Source: Diadema setosum
Taxonomy: Eukaryota > Echinodermata > Echinoidea > Diadematoida > Diadematidae
Length of the DNA: 64,000 bases
Reading direction: 5' to 3'
NCBI RefSeq assembly: GCF_964275005.1
Contig: NC_092701.1
Coordinates: 33,358,520 to 33,422,519, forward strand
The notes beneath the pieces were generated by a model, which ran no database searches, had not been told where the DNA came from, and saw only the letters and a list, made by a program, of their open reading frames with translations. This document shows positions 60,301 to 64,000 of the stretch, one piece after another. A program made the translations under genes and the position numbers. How positions within the stretch are numbered: position 1 is the stretch's first letter; each line of letters starts with the position of its first letter.

Positions 60301-63300
60301 AAAAAGATGGGCATTCCATGACGATATACTGTATATCCAGGTGGGTGAATATTTTCCAGCATATTTTCAGCGTATGCAGAGATGACTGATCTGTGATGTG
60401 CACATCGTTCGCATATCTAAAGTGATCAAGCAGTACGCCGTACCGGTATGTGTTACTGTATGTAATTAGCTTATGCGCTGCGTGCAGTGGTGCATGCTAA
60501 TGCAAGGGTGGCCGCCGGCGGGGACTACAGTGTACGAGTATGACAGGACTTGCCACTCGCTGGCTCGGGCGGTACAGCGGCCTACTGTACTAGTATCGAT
60601 CTGTGGTCGGCGCTGCGCTATAGGTAAGGTACACGTACAATTTGTATGCGCACGCTAGCGTTGTGCAAATTATGCCCCGCGCCGGAAGTGCCCTTGCTAC
60701 CAAGTGCACTAAATCTTGACGAAAAAGCCACATCCGGGTACTTTTTACGTCATTGGCGATAGCGAGAATTGAACAGTATCATACATGGAGGAGGCCCAGT
60801 GCTGTTCTGTTGATCCATGTCATGCTCATTTATTCCCTTTTACTCACAAGAGTCAGTGTTTAAATGCAATTTCCATTCTTCCAATGTAGCTGGCAGCAGT
60901 CCTCCACTCTTGGATGATGAGGAGAAGGGTGATGCGGTTGCCGAGGACAACACTGAGCTGACTGACATTGCTGAGGAAACAGAGGGAACTCAGCAGCCTT
61001 CCTGGACTGTCACACGGTAAGTGTTCTGCCCTTTTTTGTGGGAGGAGGTTACATCTCAAATGATGATTCAAGTACAGTCAAACCTGTCTAAAATTGCCAC
61101 CCAGGGGAGCCAAAAAAGTAGCAAATATAGACAGGGAACTACAACACGCATTTCCCATAGACCTCCACCCGAGTATACTCGGGACTTGTCCTCAACGGCT
61201 TAAAGGGACTGTACAGTACTGGTTGAGGTGGGGATTCATGTTTTGAACATTCCTAAGTGAGATAATGAAAAGCCTCTTATGAAATATGAAAGAGCATGTA
61301 ATTCTAAGAAGGATTCAACGTTTATTTTGTGAAAATTGGTTTTCAAATGGCTGAGATATCCAAAAAAGTGCTAATAATAAAAGGCGACATGCCACAACTT
61401 TATTAGGATCTCTTTGTTTCACCTTGTTTTTGGATATCTCGGCCATTTCAAAACCGATTTTCATCGAATAAACTTTTGATACCCCTTAAGACTGCATGCT
61501 CTTTGACATCTCACAGAGTGGTTTCTGAATATCTCGCAAAACGTTAAAAGCTAAATCCTCACCTCAACCAGAACTGTACACACCCTTTAAAGTATTTCTC
61601 TTGTATTCTGCAGCGTGAACTTGGTAGGAGGGCGTAGCCTCAATCTCATCTCTTTTGGTGGATACGGCCAATACGTCACCAGCACTGACATCGCTCAGCT
61701 GATCTGGCCCAAGAAGACGGCAGATGAAAGCAGCCTCTTTAAGCTGGTGGGTGTCATGTTGCTCAAGTTTCTGGATGTTTCTCTTTCGATACAAGTAGTA
61801 GATATAGGTTCAAGTATCCATGCAGAATAGTGGGGTGTTATTATTTCAGTCGGTCATTTGTTTTAAATAAAATAATGGAGGATAAAGAAGTGTGCTGTAT
61901 TCACCCTGATGAGTAAAGCATGTGTAGTCTCAATTTTCACCTGTGATTTATATGCTGGGCTGTGTATGCCATGTTTACTTTGATGAAGTTTCAGTTGTTG
62001 TAAATGTATTTTTAAATCAAAAGTTACATCAAACTCTCTAGCCTTACCACTGGACTTTCATTCAGCTCATGACAACACTTTTGTCCTCATGTCCCAATAG
62101 ATTGAGAAGAAAGCTGCCCAACTTGGGGAAGTCATCGTCGAGGAACTCGAAAATGAGGACTTGGCAGAGAACCTCCGCAAGTATGTATCGTATCGATTAT
62201 GAATAAGATATAGCAAAGTAATGACTTACATGTACTTATCAAAAGATTTATACCCTAGCCAATATATATTTTCCATTATCTTAATTTAGTCTTAGTTCCA
62301 ATACATTTTAGTGTCTAAAACCAAAAATAGAGCTTTGTAGGACTTCTGTAGGGTTTAAAGGTGACTGTGTTCCTATTCACAAACATCTCATTTTGTTTGT
62401 TTGTTTGTGTTTCACAGCAAATACAACATTTTGCAAAATAGAACCATTTTGAATTTGCACACACCTTTATTGAATATTATTATCTGTTGGTAACAGTAAA
62501 AATACCCACCTTAACCAATAAACCAATTTATTAATCAGACTTATTATATCTTATAATTGATAAGCAGTGTTGGGAAGCCATATAGTTGATATAAAGAATG
62601 CAGAGGAGACTAAATTGATGGTATTTGCATGTTCTTCATTCTTCACATTCATAATGAATGTTTGTTTGTTTGATTGTTTTTAATTACCAGTCAAGGGGTT
62701 CCACTCTCGTCTCTGAAACCATCGAGGCTTCAGCTCTTTCTCATCACCAGGTAAGTGCTCATCTTCATGTCAAGTGAGACTGACAAGGATTCTTTTATGA
62801 ATGACCCTCTGTGTATCCACCCTGTACATACCTTTTTAACTCATGTCCGATAGTATGCCACTAACTTTCAACTTTTTCTGTGAGATTATGTGTGGATCAT
62901 TCTTCAGAGTAGCAGAAATATAAATAAAGAACCATCAACAAGACCCACAGAAACCTTAATTCAGCAATTCCCAGTATACATTTGTTCAATTTGCTCAAAG
63001 CATTGTTCACTATAGAAAGTGTCTCTTTATCTCATGTCTTTCTTTGCCAGTGTGCCATCTCTACTGCTGGTGTCCGGTCACTGTGACTCAGAATTGTTCC
63101 AGCAGCTTCAGGCGTTGGCAGAAGAGATGCCTCCACTTGAGGTAAGGCAAAGTCTGCAGTTTGCCTGTTAGTTGAATTTTGACAACTTTTTGAATATACC
63201 CTGTCGACTAGACCACAGTTTAACAGAAGGATACAGGTTCTGTTTCAGCTGGTAACTTCTACAGAGACACAATGTGAAAGGCTCTGGCATACTTGCCAAC

Positions 63301-63845
63301 TAGTAAGATTTTATCAGATTCAGTAAGATTTTTTACGTTAAAAATAGCAAAATCAGATTTTCTGTCAGAGAAATCAGATTTTTAAAAAATATGTAGATAT
63401 ACGCTGTACCTTTCATGTGTATTTTCTGAAGATTTGACCGAAAGTAAGATTTTTAACTTCAGTTTGCATATAAAATAAGATTTTTGCAATCCACAAGTAA
63501 GATATTTCATCTTGAATGTTGGCAGGTATGCTCTGGTAGCATATTGTATCTATTTTGTTTTTACTTTGTGTTACTGAGAGCATTTTTTTTTTTTTCTTTT
63601 GGGTTTAAAATATGAAATTGCAATCTTACCAACTTGTGTGAGCCTTGTGTCGAATTTACTTTGTTTCCCAGTCATTTATCCTTTGTTTTTCTGTTGTTTG
63701 TCCGTGTTTGGTTCTGCCGTTCTTCAACCAGGATGATGAAACCAGCCGTGAGAGCATTAGTTCTGAGACCTCCAGCAGTAACGACGCCGAGACGGATCCC
63801 CAAGAACTCCGTACCATCCATGATGTGCTGAGAAACAAGAGGTGA
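41342..63845 (+). CDS. TDRD5: TDRD5, Tudor domain-containing protein 5 with four LOTUS domains
   Basis: TDRD5 is a germ-granule protein of the piRNA pathway, silencing transposons in the germline. Exons: 41342-42110, 43224-43429, 43884-43940, 44982-45141, 45938-46077, 47262-47367, 50359-50417, 51745-51932, 52371-52518, 53173-53234, 53786-53852, 54720-54803, 57423-57560, 58425-58668, 60890-61016, 61614-61746, 62101-62180, 62691-62750, 63051-63141, 63732-63845. Phases close to about 1010 residues (human 981). LOTUS/OST-HTH units lie near residues 5-75, 170-240, 308-390 and 409-478, each with a GF/GY..S..ELV..LP-type second half. The Tudor domain is about 560-690 (NQICCALYHEDNNWHRGLI, then VLYVDYGTSLQIPKSSIRLL, then VVSLLLCDTTTSEDIHI). 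The start ATG gives MSDKAKIKKEV; upstream in-frame codons lack ATG. The last exon either ends at the TGA 63843-63845 or splices at a weak GTGACC donor at 63842. Confidence 0.95.
42545..42599. repeat. Perfect 20-bp hairpin
   Basis: CGTTGCACTGTGGACTATCA and TGATAGTCCACAGTGCAACG are exact inverses separated by 15 bases. In TDRD5 intron 1. It may be the core of a short foldback element; the family was not found elsewhere here. Confidence 0.75.
42828..42943. repeat. 116-bp imperfect palindrome
   Basis: GACAAACTATCACTT at the left matches AAGTGATAGTTTGTC at the right, and GCTATCTTTCC matches GGAAAGATAGC around a CAGCTCAGCTG-rich loop. Also in TDRD5 intron 1, about 230 bp from the 42545 hairpin. 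Confidence 0.75.
44330..44887. mobile_element. 558-bp TTAA foldback element, family D copy 1
   Basis: Nearly the whole element is one long inverted repeat. The ends are TTAAAGGGAAGGTAAACCC and GGGTTTACCTTCCCTTTAA. The arms carry GATGAGGAGACTACTAGAGG and its complement, over 200 bp each with high identity, so the transcript could form a long hairpin. Located in a TDRD5 intron. Confidence 0.82.
45195..45308. repeat. GAT run facing ATC run
   Basis: GATGATGATAAAGATGATGA at the left is followed within 40 bp by a long ATCATCATC run, so the two can pair as a hairpin. It begins 54 bp after the TDRD5 exon ending at 45141. Confidence 0.85.
45705..45900 (+). mobile_element. Foldback MITE, family B copy 1
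   Basis: A 196-bp element with ends TACAGTAAAGGTGGAAA and ATCCACTTTTACAGTA. It holds GCGCAA and CTTGATTCTGCGG blocks shared with the copy at 57625. It lies in a TDRD5 intron just before the exon at 45938. Confidence 0.75.
46281..46788. mobile_element. Insertion flanked by an 11-bp direct repeat
   Basis: TTTGGTATTAC occurs at 46281-46291 and again at 46778-46788, bracketing a 486-bp GC-richer segment. The segment's edges are weakly inverted (GTGCGCGCTAA near the left, TCGCGCGCCTTC near the right). It contains a 65-bp tandem duplication at 46347-46476. The class is unknown. Confidence 0.6.
46347..46476. repeat. 65-bp tandem duplication
   Basis: Two consecutive, nearly identical 65-bp units beginning ATGGACAGCACGCG and holding GTATTACGCACATCACCTGA. 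Across the junction GACGCGCTGTC faces GACAGCACGCG, which can pair. Confidence 0.8.
47071..47147 (-). repeat. tRNA-derived SINE fragment
   Basis: The minus strand carries GGTGCTCTGCTGGTACAGG (A-box-like) and ACAGGTTCAAGTCCCCACC (B box), about 40 bp apart. The acceptor and T stems do not pair well, which argues against a functional tRNA. In a TDRD5 intron. Confidence 0.55.
48272..48304 (+). repeat. CA microsatellite
   Basis: About 16 CA units directly after the LINE reverse transcriptase remnant. Confidence 0.92.
48514..49970 (+). repeat. Tandem array of about 560-bp units
   Basis: Units begin at about 48514, 49072 and 49642 (spacing 558 and 570 bp); the third is partial. Each starts GTAGCTGAGACTTTGGGCTA and contains GCAATAACTCAAGAAAAACA, ATTTTGCACATG, AGGGTCAAAGGTCATAAATG and GGGAGTGCAGTTTTTCTGC. 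The units appear highly similar, so the expansion is fairly recent. It sits between the reverse transcriptase remnant and the LINE 3' tail. Confidence 0.8.
50470..51038. mobile_element. 569-bp TTAA foldback element, family D copy 2
   Basis: Related to the 44330 element: ACACATCAGTGAAAGTTTG and GATGAGAAGACTACTAGAG recur in the left arm and as complements in the right arm. The ends are CAGGACAAGTCCACCTTC and GGTGAACTTGTCCTTTAA. Arms are more diverged than in copy 1, suggesting greater age. Confidence 0.78.
53259..53352 (+). mobile_element. TTAA MITE, family C copy 3
   Basis: A more diverged copy: TCCATTAAAGACAGTAG at the left, GAGTATACTC in the middle and CGTCCTCAATGGATTAA at the right. It lies 25 bp downstream of the TDRD5 exon ending at 53234. 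Confidence 0.65.
55470..55631 (-). mobile_element. hAT-like MITE, CAGGGGCGGATC end, copy 2
   Basis: The reverse-orientation relative of the 29657 element: GGAATTCCTCGATCCGCCCC plus TG at its right end, AGATCCAGGAGGGAGC at its left, and a central GTTAAAACAAAAGAGA plus poly(A) shared with copy 1. In a TDRD5 intron. Confidence 0.65.
56609..56779 (+). mobile_element. MITE with TTTCATGAAA ends, copy 2
   Basis: A 171-bp element with perfect-looking ends GGACACCATTTCATGAAAGG and TTTCATGAAACAGTGTCC. Paired inner blocks are CTGACAAGTT and AACTTGTCAG. It lies in a TDRD5 intron. Confidence 0.75.
57625..57824 (+). mobile_element. Foldback MITE, family B copy 2
   Basis: A 200-bp copy of the 45705 element, with ends TACTGTAAAAGTGGAAA and TTCACCTTTACAGTA. 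It sits in a TDRD5 intron just after the exon ending at 57560. Confidence 0.75.
59228..60772. mobile_element. 1.5-kb DNA element with long terminal inverted repeats
   Basis: The ends CAATTCTCGCTATCGCCAAT and ATTGGCGATAGCGAGAATTG are perfect inverses that continue through GACGTAAAAAGTACCCGGAT for about 42 bp. The interior is GC-richer than the host intron and has a small tandem of GTGAAATTCACRTGTAT at 59885-59960. No transposase frame is apparent, so it is probably non-autonomous. It lies between the TDRD5 exons ending 58668 and starting 60890. Confidence 0.8.
61140..61203 (-). mobile_element. TTAA MITE, family C copy 4, truncated
   Basis: Only part of the family C element is present, in reverse: ATTTCCCATAG, CCCGAGTATACTCGGG, GTCCTCAACGGCTTAA. 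Its terminal TTAA is also the first TTAA of the foldback that begins at 61200. Another repeat end (CAGTCAAACCTGTCTAA) abuts it on the left. Confidence 0.65.
61200..61590. mobile_element. 391-bp TTAA foldback element
   Basis: Ends TTAAAGGGACTGTACAGT and ACTGTACACACCCTTTAA, with GGTTGAGGTGGGGATT matched by AATCCTCACCTCAACC in inverse. The arms continue as imperfect inverted repeats through ATATCTCGGCCATTTC. It lies directly 5' of the TDRD5 exon at 61614. Confidence 0.7.
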
Positions 63846-64000
63846 CCTTTGACCTCATCATGTATTGCTGAAGTATTTTGATTTGCCTTTATATGCATAT
63901 CAATCCTTGTGACCAGTTTGCTAAAATTAAATTTGCCATCATTACGGATCAAGATAAACATTTTGTCTGTGATGAATGCACTCTGAGCTTGCAGGTGATA

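Overview
This is animal nuclear DNA: AT-rich, with short coding exons bounded by GT..AG introns, many microsatellites and a heavy load of short foldback DNA elements. The proteins read like invertebrate deuterostome orthologues, and the modular repeats with CCGT runs, TTAA foldback elements and tRNA-like SINEs fit a marine invertebrate. An echinoderm is my best guess, not a proven one. I saw no prokaryotic genes, CRISPR array, complete LTR element or virus-like element.

Four conserved genes are identified with nearly complete exon models in which every exon phase closes. (1) PRPF4, minus strand, 394-6991, partial: the U4/U6 snRNP WD40 protein, whose last roughly 200 residues lie left of the window. 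(2) SEC22B, plus strand, 8445-11449, complete, five exons: an ER-Golgi R-SNARE. (3) ZGPAT, minus strand, 17086-28913, complete, 13 exons: a CCCH zinc-finger, Tudor and G-patch protein. (4) TDRD5, plus strand, 41342-63845, 20 exons: a germline LOTUS/Tudor protein. PRPF4 and SEC22B are head to head, SEC22B and ZGPAT are tail to tail, and ZGPAT is head to head with an unrecognised ORF exon (30088-30586) that has no internal ATG.

Between about 31.25 and 41.3 kb I see no convincing gene, only microsatellites, one 393-bp foldback element and a possible orphan minus-strand terminal exon. TDRD5 introns carry most of the mobile DNA: two large TTAA-flanked foldbacks, a CR1/L2-like LINE tail containing a tandem array of about 560 bp, an element with an 11-bp target duplication, and a 1.5-kb element with long terminal inverted repeats.

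The genes are housekeeping (splicing, secretion, transcription/splicing) or germline (piRNA pathway) and do not form a single pathway. The most unusual non-gene signal is a set of otherwise different repeats (14.3-15.3 kb, 23.6-24.45 kb, 48.5-50 kb) that share a module ending in tandem AGGTCA half-sites. No entirely new system is evident; the best leads are the four-LOTUS TDRD5, the AGGTCA modules, the ATG-less ORF and the nested TTAA elements.
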